A DNA stretch of 64,000 nucleotides. Origin: Nonomuraea rubra. GTDB lineage: Bacteria; Actinomycetota; Actinomycetes; Streptosporangiales; Streptosporangiaceae. Position numbers and translations under genes: made by a program. Positions within the stretch are counted from its first letter, which is position 1. The number at the start of each line of letters is the position of its first letter. This document shows, piece after piece, positions 23,259-31,500 of the stretch. The DNA lies in the NCBI RefSeq assembly GCF_014207985.1, contig NZ_JACHMI010000001.1, positions 10,895,001-10,959,000 of the forward strand. The letters are read 5' to 3'. The notes beneath the pieces are model-generated. The model ran no database searches. It was not told the origin of the DNA and was given only the letters and a program-made list of their open reading frames with translations.

Positions 23259-23849
23259 CTACGTACGGAACGGGAAGCCGTAGGTCTGCACGGCGACGTT
23301 CTCGCGGCCTTCCACGTCACCCGCGTCCCGCGCCGCCTCCGCGCGCAGCCGGTAGCCGAGCACCAGCTCGATGATCTCCTCGCGCAGGGAGCGCAGCTCC
23401 TCCGCCGTGAGCGGCATCAGGGACTCGGAGGAGAAGGCCGAGCTGCGCCAGTCGTCGCTCCACGTGGCCTTCATGTCGAGGTAACCCTCGTACAGCTCGC
23501 CGCGCTGCCGGGCGTACACGCGCGAGACGGCGGTATGGACGGCGTCGCGCTCGGGAGCGTCGCGGAAGTCCTCATCGGCGGTGGAGATGCTGGTCGTCAC
23601 CGGCCGCCACCACCGCTCCCTGGCATCACCGCTGCCTCCCTCGGCCTCCTCGATGATGCCGTGCTTGGCCAGCTTGCGCAGGTGGTAGCTGACCAGCGAC
23701 ACGGCCTCGTCCACCTGGTCGGCCAGCTGCGAGGCCGTCGCCGTGCCGGCGACGTAGAGCGCGCGGTAGAGCTTGATGCGCAGCGGATGCCCCAGGGCCT
23801 TCAGCGTGTCGAGATCCTTGACGCGGCGGGTCTGCTCCGTGGAGGACAT
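23259..23849 (-). CDS. ArsR-like winged-helix transcriptional regulator
   Basis: A 196-residue regulator. The winged helix spans residues 10-75 (LDTLKALGHPLRIKLYRALYVAGTATASQLADQV...SLVSYHLRKLAKHGIIEEAEG), the HTH_20/ArsR type. The C-terminal part is helical and has no visible metal cysteines, so it probably senses something other than metal. Upstream, an AT-rich region with the palindrome TTGCGCAA (23877-23884) flanked by A-rich and T-rich arms could be its operator. The small basic protein gene follows. Confidence 0.88.
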   Translation of the reverse strand: MSSTEQTRRVKDLDTLKALGHPLRIKLYRALYVAGTATASQLADQVDEAVSLVSYHLRKLAKHGIIEEAEGGSGDARERWWRPVTTSISTADEDFRDAPERDAVHTAVSRVYARQRGELYEGYLDMKATWSDDWRSSAFSSESLMPLTAEELRSLREEIIELVLGYRLRAEAARDAGDVEGRENVAVQTYGFPFRT

Positions 23850-23876
23850 GCCACCATCGTAGAAGGAAAAGAAGGT

Positions 23877-23884
23877 TTGCGCAA
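23877..23884. promoter_or_regulatory. TTGCGCAA palindrome upstream of the ArsR-like gene
   Basis: An eight-base perfect palindrome 28 bases before the regulator start, inside an unusually AT-rich stretch with imperfect mirrored arms (AGAAGGAAAAGAAGG on one side, TTTTTCTTTCTT on the other). It is a candidate autoregulatory site. Confidence 0.35.
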
Positions 23885-23945
23885 TTTTTCTTTCTTATCT
23901 GGCGAAGGTGCCGGCAAGGGTGACGTGGCGAGCGGTACTTCTCGG

Positions 23946-24035
23946 TCAGTTCTGGATGGCCGCGAAGGCCAGGCAGGCGAGTACGAGGATCAGGCCGACG
24001 ACGATCGTCAACCGGGTCATGTATGCGTGGCGCAC
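23946..24035 (-). CDS. 29-residue single-pass membrane peptide
   Basis: The GTG at 24035 follows a strong ribosome site (GGAGGAAG, spacing 2-6). The product has a short basic start (VRHAYMTR), one hydrophobic helix (LTIVVGLILVLACLAFAA) and the end IQN, stop TGA 23946-23948. The start is 22 bases past the ferric-reductase stop on the same strand, so it is the second gene of that operon. Its size and topology are those of small membrane subunits or assembly factors of redox enzymes. Function beyond that is guesswork. Confidence 0.55.
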   Translation of the reverse strand: MRHAYMTRLTIVVGLILVLACLAFAAIQN

Positions 24036-24057
24036 GGCTTCCTCCGGAACAGGCGGC

Positions 24058-25365
24058 TCAGACCCAGGCGAAGCGCTCGGTGTGGATGCGGTCGGCGGGT
24101 ATGCCGATCTCCGGGATGGCGGCCTCCATGGCGTCGAGCATCGGGTTCGGCCCGCAGATGAAGAACTGGAAACGCGGGCCGGCGGACGGCAGATGCCGGC
24201 GTAGCGTGCCGGCGTCGAGGTAGCCGCGCTCTCCCGTCCAGCCGGGCGGCGGTTGTTCGAGTACGTGCACGACCTGGAGGTTCAGCCGGCCGGTGAGTTC
24301 GGCGAGCTCCTCCCGGAACGGGATGCTGTCCTGGTCGCGGTGGGCGGAGAACAGGACGACCGGCCGCACGTCGCCGCGATCGGCGAGGGTCCGGAGCATG
24401 CTCAGCGCGGGGACGAGGCCGACTCCCCCCGCGATCAGGCAGAACCCGGCGCCCTCGTACTGGTCGATGGAGAACACCCCGTGCGGGCCGTCGACGTAGA
24501 CGGTGGTGCCCGGTGGTACGGCGCTGACGCCGGAGGTGAAGTCACCGAGCGCCTTGATGGCGACGGCGACCGTGCCGTCCGTCTCGGCACTGGAGGAGAA
24601 CGAGAACGGGTGCGCGGTCACCGAGAAGGGCGACCGGCCGACGGTGATCCAGGCGAACTGTCCCGGCTGGAAGCACAGGCCCCCGTGCCCGCGCGGGCGC
24701 AGCACGAGCACGGTGATCTCACCACGCTCGGGGATCACCTGTTCGACCACCCACGGACGTCGCCACAGCCGCAGTGGCCGCACGATCCGGATCCAGAGGA
24801 GCAGCCCGACGAACGCCGCCGACATGATCGCCCACAGCACCTGTTTCCACAGGCTGTCGACGTAGTGGTTGACCAGCAGCACGTGGACCAACGCCGCCGT
24901 GACCGCGAGCGTCGCCATCACCGTGTGCAGGACCTGCCACACCTCGTAGGACAACCTCAGGCGTCGCCGCCACACGGAGGTCACCATCAGCACCAGCAGT
25001 GCCAGTACGGCGAGCACCGCGAACCGCGCTCTCCACGGCAGCTCGGTCACGGCGAAGGCGGCGAACACGCCCGGGCCCGACAGCGCCGTGTGCGTCAGGA
25101 CGAACACCAGCCCGACGTAACCGATCTCCCGGTGGAACTGGATCACCGCATCCGTGCCGAACGGCTCCGCCACGGCACGGACCCGCGCCACGAGGGCGAA
25201 CTCGATGCCCATCAACGCCAGCCCGACGAACCCGAGTGCCACCGAGAAGTCGGTCCAGAAGCCCTGCCCCGGGCGGCTCACGCCCATCAGCGCGAACGCC
25301 AGCGGCGCCACGCAGATCCCCAGGAACACGCCGACCCAGACGATCCCCTGCGCCGTCGCCCTCAT
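24058..25365 (-). CDS. Ferric-reductase-like transmembrane flavocytochrome (NOX-like)
   Basis: A 435-residue membrane oxidoreductase. Six hydrophobic helices fill residues 1-205. The heme-ligand histidines are His78 and His92 (FHREIGYVGLVFVLTHTAL) and His147 and His161 (VLHTVMATLAVTAALVHVLL), two pairs each 14 apart, the classic bis-heme pattern of ferric reductases and NADPH oxidases. The cytoplasmic part binds FAD (HPFSFSSSAE) and NAD(P)H (AGGVGLVPALSMLRTLADRG, FFICGPNPMLDAME). It should carry electrons from NAD(P)H across the membrane to Fe(III), quinone or O2. The 29-residue membrane peptide follows in the same operon. Confidence 0.91.
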   Translation of the reverse strand: MRATAQGIVWVGVFLGICVAPLAFALMGVSRPGQGFWTDFSVALGFVGLALMGIEFALVARVRAVAEPFGTDAVIQFHREIGYVGLVFVLTHTALSGPGVFAAFAVTELPWRARFAVLAVLALLVLMVTSVWRRRLRLSYEVWQVLHTVMATLAVTAALVHVLLVNHYVDSLWKQVLWAIMSAAFVGLLLWIRIVRPLRLWRRPWVVEQVIPERGEITVLVLRPRGHGGLCFQPGQFAWITVGRSPFSVTAHPFSFSSSAETDGTVAVAIKALGDFTSGVSAVPPGTTVYVDGPHGVFSIDQYEGAGFCLIAGGVGLVPALSMLRTLADRGDVRPVVLFSAHRDQDSIPFREELAELTGRLNLQVVHVLEQPPPGWTGERGYLDAGTLRRHLPSAGPRFQFFICGPNPMLDAMEAAIPEIGIPADRIHTERFAWV

Positions 25366-25672
25366 CCCGGACTCCCCGCGGCCTTACGGGCGCACGCCGG
25401 AGTGGCCGGGCCTGCCGCCGCCCCCCTCAACGGAGCCGGGCTCGACGCCGCGCCCCTCAACGGAGTCGCCGGAGGAGCCAGGCCCGCCGCCGCAGCCGCC
25501 CCTCAGCGAAGTCGCCGGCACGGGCCGCCATCGAGCCCTCTCCGTGTCCGCAACGCCTGCCCAGCCATCGTCAACACCGCCCACACCCCCGCGATGAGCT
25601 GCAAGAACTACGCCGTGCGTACCCGTGCGCGCCGGGCCGAAACGGCTCCAGGGCGGACCGGAGCAGGCCGGG
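25366..25672. other. Intergenic region upstream of the ferric reductase
   Basis: About 300 bases. It contains two close copies of a CCCCTCAACGGAG segment (25424-25436 and 25455-25467) and a related CCCCTCAGCGAAG further on. A glycine-rich reading frame on the minus strand has no ribosome site and I do not accept it. The region should hold the ferric-reductase promoter, but no clear boxes stand out. Confidence 0.4.
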
Positions 25673-26176
25673 TCAGCGGAACCGCCACCGGGTCTGGGCG
25701 TAGTCGCCCTTGCGGAAGCCCAGCACCTTGGCCGGAGCCACCGCGAACACCAGCGCCTCTCCCCCCGCGACGTTGACGAACACCCCGTCGCCCACGTCGA
25801 AGTGCCACTCGCTGGTGTACTTGGCCTCCCACGCGTCGGCCAGCCGCTTGAGAGTGCCCTGGTCCGTGACGCGTTCGGCCACGCCCTCCACCATCAGGTC
25901 CAGGCCCTCATGCAGGGCACTGGCACCCGTGGTGAGCACGCAGTTGGGGTTGGTCTCCAGGTTCCTGGCCTTCTGCTCCTCGGCCCCCGTACAGAAGTGC
26001 AGCGCGTCGTCCTGCCAGACGGCCAGCAGCGTGGTGACGTGCGGGCGGCCGTCGGCGCGTACGGTGCTCAGCCAGTACGTCTCAGCGTTCTCCAGTTGCG
26101 CGCGGGCCTCGGCCCAGGGGGTGGCGGCGGCGTTCTCGGCGCTGAAGCGGCCGTCCAGCTCCGTTGTGGGTTCCAT
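25673..26176 (-). CDS. Pyridoxamine 5'-phosphate oxidase-like flavin/F420-binding protein
   Basis: A 167-residue split-barrel protein. The pattern ETYWLSTVRADGRPHVTTLLAVWQDDALHFCTGAEEQKARNL is the usual beta-barrel entry with the phosphate-binding strand, followed by NPNCVLTTGASALHEGLDLMVEGVAERVTD and a C-terminal strand WRFR. Members bind FMN or F420 and reduce varied substrates; true pyridoxamine phosphate oxidases are longer. It lies downstream of the cysteine dioxygenase gene with a 54-base gap on the same strand, so it may be cotranscribed. The exact reaction is unknown. Confidence 0.86.
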   Translation of the reverse strand: MEPTTELDGRFSAENAAATPWAEARAQLENAETYWLSTVRADGRPHVTTLLAVWQDDALHFCTGAEEQKARNLETNPNCVLTTGASALHEGLDLMVEGVAERVTDQGTLKRLADAWEAKYTSEWHFDVGDGVFVNVAGGEALVFAVAPAKVLGFRKGDYAQTRWRFR

Positions 26177-26230
26177 GGTCGCTCCCTTGCATCGGCTGTC
26201 GGAGAGACAGACCGGCGGGGCGCGCGGAAC

Positions 26231-26761
26231 TCATCGGACCGGCAGGTCGTACGTGCGGCGCACGCTGCTGCCCAGCCTGCTCACGTCGGCGCCGTACACG
26301 TGCAGCGACACCCCCGTCTCGGCGCTGGTGTTGCGCACCTTGTGGATGTCGCCGGGCGGCGCGAACCCGCTGACCTCGCCCGGCCGGTTCTCGGCGCGCC
26401 CGATCCGCACCAGGTGGTCGCCCATGTCGCGGTAGAGCGTCTCGTCCTCGATGCCGCTGATGATGCCGAACGTGCACCACGACACGTGGTCGTGGATCAC
26501 CGTGTCCTGGCCCGGCCGCCAGACGACGCCGACGACCGAGAAGCGTTCCTCGGCGTGGAGGATGTGGGAGACGTACCGCTCGGGTGAGCCAGCGCGCTCC
26601 TGCGGCGTGAGGATGTCGAGCCCCGGAAGGCGCTCGCGGAGCAGGGCGGCGACGGCCAGCGCGGTCCGGTGGCCGTCGAGCCCGCGGTCGACGATCCGCG
26701 ACACCCCCGAGACGATCGGCTCGAGGCCCGGCCGGGTGACTGTGGTGGCGGACATATCCAT
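26231..26761 (-). CDS. Cysteine dioxygenase-family cupin
   Basis: A 176-residue cupin that oxidises a thiol to a sulfinate with Fe(II) and O2. The metal ligands are visible: His90 and His92 in DTVIHDHVSWCTFG, and His140 in PPGDIHKVRN. Cys96 lies where cysteine dioxygenases often have the crosslinking or nearby cysteine. Its length is slightly below that of mammalian enzymes and normal for bacterial ones. It is divergent from a LysR regulator across 110 bases with palindromes, so LysR probably controls it. Start at ATG 26761 or 26755. Cysteine, cysteamine or 3-mercaptopropionate are possible substrates. Confidence 0.88.
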   Translation of the reverse strand: MDMSATTVTRPGLEPIVSGVSRIVDRGLDGHRTALAVAALLRERLPGLDILTPQERAGSPERYVSHILHAEERFSVVGVVWRPGQDTVIHDHVSWCTFGIISGIEDETLYRDMGDHLVRIGRAENRPGEVSGFAPPGDIHKVRNTSAETGVSLHVYGADVSRLGSSVRRTYDLPVR

Positions 26762-26833
26762 GGTATTCCCCTAGGGAAAATCAGTAATCTGCCTTCCCCT
26801 CCCACAGTCCTGCATTTCGACCGATAGGTCCAA

Positions 26834-26869
26834 CAGAAGTCTTCTGGTCGATCAATAGATAGGATTGAT
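26834..26869. promoter_or_regulatory. Two palindromes in the cysteine dioxygenase/LysR divergent promoter
   Basis: CAGAAG-T-CTTCTG (26834-26846) is a perfect 13-base palindrome. ATCAAT-N7-ATTGAT (26851-26869) is a perfect 19-base interrupted palindrome ending two bases before the LysR ATG and fitting the T-N11-A LysR form. Binding here would repress lysR and could activate the divergent dioxygenase gene. Confidence 0.55.
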
Positions 26870-26871
26870 GA

Positions 26872-27744
26872 ATGCTGGATGTCGCACGCCTGAGGGTGCT
26901 CGTGGCCGTGGCCCGCAGGGGCTCGCTGACCGCGGCGGCCAAGGAGCTGCACTACTCGCAGCCCTCCGTCAGCCACCACCTGGCCCGGCTGGAGGCCGAG
27001 ACCGGGGCCAAGCTCATCCAGCGCGCCGGGCGCGGCATCAGGCTCACCGAGGCGGGCCGGCTGCTGGCCGAGCGCGCCGCCGACATCATCGGCCGGCTCG
27101 ACGCCACCGCCGAGGAGCTGGCCGCGCACGTGGGGCTGCGTTCCGGGCGGGTGCGGCTGGCCGCCTTCCCGTCCGCGCTGGGGACGTTCATCCCGAAGGC
27201 GGCCGGCCTGCTGGCCGGCGCGCATCCCGGGCTGCGCCTGCAGCTCACCGAGACCGAGCCGCCGGAGGCGCTGCGGCTGCTGCGGGCCGGGCGGGTGGAC
27301 GTGGCGGTCATGTTCCGGTACGACGACACCGCGCCCGAGGACAGCGGCATCCACATGGTCCACCTCCTCGACGACCCCAGCTACCTCGTGTCGGGCACGG
27401 CGCCCGGCGAGGTGACCGACCACGCCGGCTCCGCCTGGATCGCCGGGTGCGACCGGTGCCGCAGCCACCTGCTGGACGTGTGCGACAAGGCGGGGTTCGA
27501 GCCGCGGATCGCGTTCACCAGCGACGACATCGTGGCCGTGCAGGCGCTGGTCGCGGCCGGGCTGGGGCTGACCATGCTGCCCGGGCTGGCGCTGGCGGCG
27601 CACCGGCATCCGGACGTGGAGGTGGCGGTGGTGCCGGGCTCGACGAGGCACGTGTACGCGGCCGTCTACGGCGAGCCGCCCTACCCGCCGGCCACCGAAG
27701 CCCTGCTCACAGCCCTCCGGGACAGCGCTTCCCCTGGCCTGTAA
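26872..27744 (+). CDS. LysR-family transcriptional regulator
   Basis: A 290-residue regulator with the N-terminal helix-turn-helix LRVLVAVARRGSLTAAAKELHYSQPSVSHHLARLEAETGAKLIQR (residues 6-50) and a periplasmic-binding-like effector domain (from about residue 90: GRVRLAAFPSALGTFIPKAAGLL). It sits between the divergent cysteine dioxygenase and a downstream LysE-type exporter 31 bases away. Palindromes lie directly upstream. A sulfur amino acid or its oxidised product is a reasonable effector, inferred from the neighbours only. Confidence 0.92.
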   Translation: MLDVARLRVLVAVARRGSLTAAAKELHYSQPSVSHHLARLEAETGAKLIQRAGRGIRLTEAGRLLAERAADIIGRLDATAEELAAHVGLRSGRVRLAAFPSALGTFIPKAAGLLAGAHPGLRLQLTETEPPEALRLLRAGRVDVAVMFRYDDTAPEDSGIHMVHLLDDPSYLVSGTAPGEVTDHAGSAWIAGCDRCRSHLLDVCDKAGFEPRIAFTSDDIVAVQALVAAGLGLTMLPGLALAAHRHPDVEVAVVPGSTRHVYAAVYGEPPYPPATEALLTALRDSASPGL

Positions 27745-27775
27745 TGCCTTTGACGCCGGTCCTACGATTGGCCTC

Positions 27776-28402
27776 ATGCCGGATATCTCGACACTCGCTG
27801 TCTTCTGTGCGGCCACCCTCGGGCTGCTGCTCGTGCCCGGTCCCGCCGTGCTCTACATCGTCACCAGAAGCGTCTCCCAGGGCCGCGCCGCCGGGCTGAT
27901 CTCCGTACTCGGCATCCACACCGGCTCCATCGTGCACATCGCCGCCGCGGCGCTGGGCATCAGCGCGCTGCTGTCGGCCTCGGCCACGGCGTTCACGATC
28001 GTCAAGTACGTGGGTGTGGCCTATCTCGTCTGGCTCGGCATCCGCAAGCTGATGCAGAAGGACGGCGGCGAGGAGGTCGTCGAGCTGAAGGTGCAGTCGA
28101 AGCGGCGGCTGTTCTGGGAGGGGTTCGTGGTGAACGTGCTCAACCCCAAGACCGCGATCTTCTTCCTGACGTTCCTGCCCGTGTTCACCCAGCCTTCGGC
28201 GGGGCCGGTCGGGCCGCAGATCCTCGTGTTCGGCCTCATCTGGCTGCTGCTCGGGATGGCGTCGGACGGCACGTACGCGATGATCGCCTCCGCCCTGGCC
28301 GGCCGCGTACGGCGCTCGGCTGCCGTGCGGCGGCGGCTGGACGTCGGGAGCGGGGTCGTGTACCTCGGGCTGGCGGCCTGGCTCACGACCGAGAAGGCCT
28401 GA
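27776..28402 (+). CDS. LysE/RhtB-family amino-acid exporter
   Basis: A 208-residue translocator with six hydrophobic segments. The family signature is intact: LVPGPAVLYIVTRSVSQGRAAGL after the first helix, the conserved GVAYLVWLGIRKL, and FVVNVLNPKTAIFFLTFLPVF. Such proteins export amino acids or related metabolites. It follows the LysR gene by 31 bases, so a single transcript is likely. With cysteine dioxygenase close by, export of a cysteine-related compound is possible but not shown. Confidence 0.91.
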   Translation: MPDISTLAVFCAATLGLLLVPGPAVLYIVTRSVSQGRAAGLISVLGIHTGSIVHIAAAALGISALLSASATAFTIVKYVGVAYLVWLGIRKLMQKDGGEEVVELKVQSKRRLFWEGFVVNVLNPKTAIFFLTFLPVFTQPSAGPVGPQILVFGLIWLLLGMASDGTYAMIASALAGRVRRSAAVRRRLDVGSGVVYLGLAAWLTTEKA

Positions 28403-28444
28403 CAAGCCGGAAATTTCGCGGCCTTGGTGCGATAGTGAGAAGGA

Positions 28445-28459
28445 GATCAGGCGCTGATC
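28445..28459. promoter_or_regulatory. GATCAG-GCG-CTGATC palindrome upstream of the giant TPR gene
   Basis: A perfect 15-base interrupted palindrome 41 bases before the start of the 2129-residue gene. The position suits an operator; there is no other support. Confidence 0.3.
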
Positions 28460-28500
28460 GGGGGCTTATCTTCCGTACGTAGCTGACAGGTAGCGGACCC

Positions 28501-31500
28501 ATGGACACGCCACCACACCACCTCGGGCTCGAACGGGTCGTCGAGGTCTTTTCCGGTCATGACGGGCTCATCGGCTCGACTGGCTCCGGGTACGCGATCG
28601 GTGCTGACCTGGTGCTGACCTCGGGGCAGGTGGCGAGGTCCGGTACGCCCTGTCACGTACGGCCCGCGTGGTCCGGCCGGTGGCTCGCGGCCGAGGTGGT
28701 GTGGCGCGGGCGTGGCGGGGCGGACGTGGTGCTGCTGCGGGTGCCGGAGGCGGCTTGGGGCGGGTTGCCCGGGATCGAGCACAACCGTTGGGCCAGGGTG
28801 GCGGGCGGGGACTCCTATCGCCTGCGTTGCGTGGCCCGCGGGTTTTCGCGCGCCGAAGGGCAGAGCGAGGAGCTGGGCGGGGCTCGGGGTGGGCTGCGGG
28901 ATGTGGAGAGGCTGTCCGGGCTGGTCAACCCGCCGACCGGGGCGGTGTCGAAGGCGCTGGCGGTGAGTGTGCTCTCGCCCGAGGCCGACGCGACGCCGGT
29001 CTCGCTCTGGCACGGCATGTCGGGAGCCGCGCTGCTCGCCGAGCCCGCCGGCCAGCTCATCGGCGTGGCCACCCCCGGTCCCGGCGGGTACGCGCGGCGC
29101 CGCCTGGACGCCGTACCCGTGACCGCGCTGCTGAGCGACGCACGCTTCCGCGAGCTGGCGGGCGTGCCGCCGGGGCCGCTGGAGGTTGTGTCCGAACGCG
29201 ACCGGTCCGTGGCCCTGCCCGCGCTGCTCCGCCCGGCGCGCGAGCGGCTGCCGGAGGACTGTCCGGACTGGGTGCTGCTGATGGCGCGGCACGCGGTGGT
29301 GCCGTTCCTGGGGCGGAGCGAGGAGCTGGGCGAACTGCGGGCCTGGGCCGCCGAGCCCGGCCCGCTGTCGATCGCGGTGCTGAGCGGGCGCGGCGGGACG
29401 GGGAAGACGCGGCTGGCGGGCGAGCTGTGCGAGGAGCTGGCGGAGGCGGGGTGGGACGCCGGGTTCCTGCCCCTGGACGCGGTGACCGGCCTGCTCTCCG
29501 GTGATCGCGTGATGTTCGAGGCGTTGCGGCCCACTCTGGTCGTGGTCGATCGGCCCGAGCCGTCCTCGCCGGTGGTGGGCGAGCTGGTGCGGCGGCTGGC
29601 CAAGCACGGACACAACGCCCGCGTACGACTCCTGCTGCTGGCCCGCGAGCCCGGTGACGCGGAGTGGTGGCGGCGGCTGGACACGGCGGCGGGCGGCTGG
29701 CTCAGGCGGCTCAACACCACGACCGTGCAGCTCAACGCCCACCCCCTCACGCTCGCCGAGCGGACCGAGCACGCGGTCGCGGCCATGAAGGCGTTCGCGC
29801 CGAGCCGGGCCGCGCTCCCCTCCCCGCCCCATCTCGACGACCCGGAGTACGGCCTTCCGCTCCACGTCCACCTGGCGGCGCTGCTGCGGCTGTGCGACGG
29901 GGAGGACGGCGACGAGTCGGACGGGGTGACAGACCGGCACCCGGACCCGGCGGCGGGGCAGGCCACGGACCGGCACCCGGACGGGTCAGTAGGTGGCGGG
30001 CTGATCGGGCGGTTTCTGGCGCGTGAGCGTGGTCAGTGGGCGCGCGTGTGGCCGGACGGCGAGGAGCCTCTCAGCGAGGCGTCAGCCCGGCAGGCAGTGG
30101 CGGTCCTCACGCTGACCGCGCCGGCCGCGGCCGAGCTTCCCCTCCTCCTGACGTGCGTTCCGGGACTTCGCACCCGCGCTCCCGGCCCGCCGAGCGACAC
30201 GTCACCGCTCCGCGAGGACAGCCTGGGCAACACGTCACCGCTCCGCGAGGACAGCCTGGGCGACACGCCGCCTCCCCACGGGGACAGCGGACCGGCTTCC
30301 CGCACCGGCGCACCGGACCACGCGCCGCCTCTCCGTCCCGGCGCCCTCGCCGCGGCCCGCTGGCTGAGCCGGCTCTTCCCGAGCTCTCCCGGCCTTCACG
30401 GTGGGCGGATGGCCCCGCTCGGTCCCGAGCTGGTGGCCGAGCAGCTCCTGGCCGAGACCGAGGACCTGGACGCGCTGGTGCTGGCCGTGCACGACCACGA
30501 GGGCCGCACGGTCCACCACCTCGTACGCATGCTGGACGTCCTGCGGCTGTCGGCCGGCAGGGAGCCCGTCAGGCAGGCGTTGTGGTCGCTGCTCGCCAGC
30601 CGGCTGGGCAAGCTGGTCGCCGAGGCCACGGCGAACTCCGCCAGCGGGCTCGGCTACGCGCTCAATGCCGCGCTTGTGCTGTTCGCCGGCGACCGGCAGC
30701 TCGCCGAGACCGCGGCCGGGCTACAGGCCGGACCGGGCGCGCAGGAGGCGGAGGCGCCGCGCGGGGCGCAGGTGCCCGTCGGGGCGGAGGCGTGGGAGGT
30801 CGGTCTGGGGTGCCGGGGGCTGAATGTGACGCTGGCCGAGCTGGCCGTGCGGCATCGGCGGGGTGGTGGTGGGCGGCTCGCGTTGGCCAGGGCGTTGACG
30901 GAGCTGTCGGCCGGGCTGGCGGCCGTGGGCAAGACCGGGGAGGCGGTCGTCGCGGCGGCCGAGGCCGTGGAGACGTATGCCGGTGCTCCCCCTTATGAGG
31001 AGGCGGCCGGGCGGGCGGAGGCGCTGTTCGGGCTGGGGGCGTGCCTGCTGGCCGGCGGTGAGGCGGGCGGGGCGATCAAGCCCGCGCAGGAGGCGGCCGC
31101 CCGGTACCGGATCCTGGCGGAGGAGGATCCAAGCCACGTGAGGCAGGCCGCCAGGGCCCACTACAACCTCGCCTGCGCGTTGCTGGAGCTCGGGCGGCTG
31201 GACGAGGCGGTGGAGGCGTTCGAGGCGGCCGGCGGGAGCGGCGAGTTCGCGTCCCAGATGAGAGGGGTGCTGTCCGTGTTGCCCGGGACGGCCGGCGTCA
31301 CGGGTGAGGTTTCGCGGCCGGTGCCGTTGAGCTCGTTCGAGGGCATCGGTGTCGACGCCGTGCTGCCCGACCTGGCCGCCTGCCTGGCCACCGCCGTCGT
31401 GTCCGCCGTCAAGAACGCCGCCCCCACCAGCAGGAACGTGGCTCATCACCTGCACCTGGCCGCCACCTGGCTGGAGGCGCACAACCGGCCCGCCGACGCC

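Noticed and set aside
25384..25584. 66-residue glycine-rich minus-strand reading frame
   Set aside because: No ribosome site, low complexity and no recognisable domain; probably a by-product of GC repeats.
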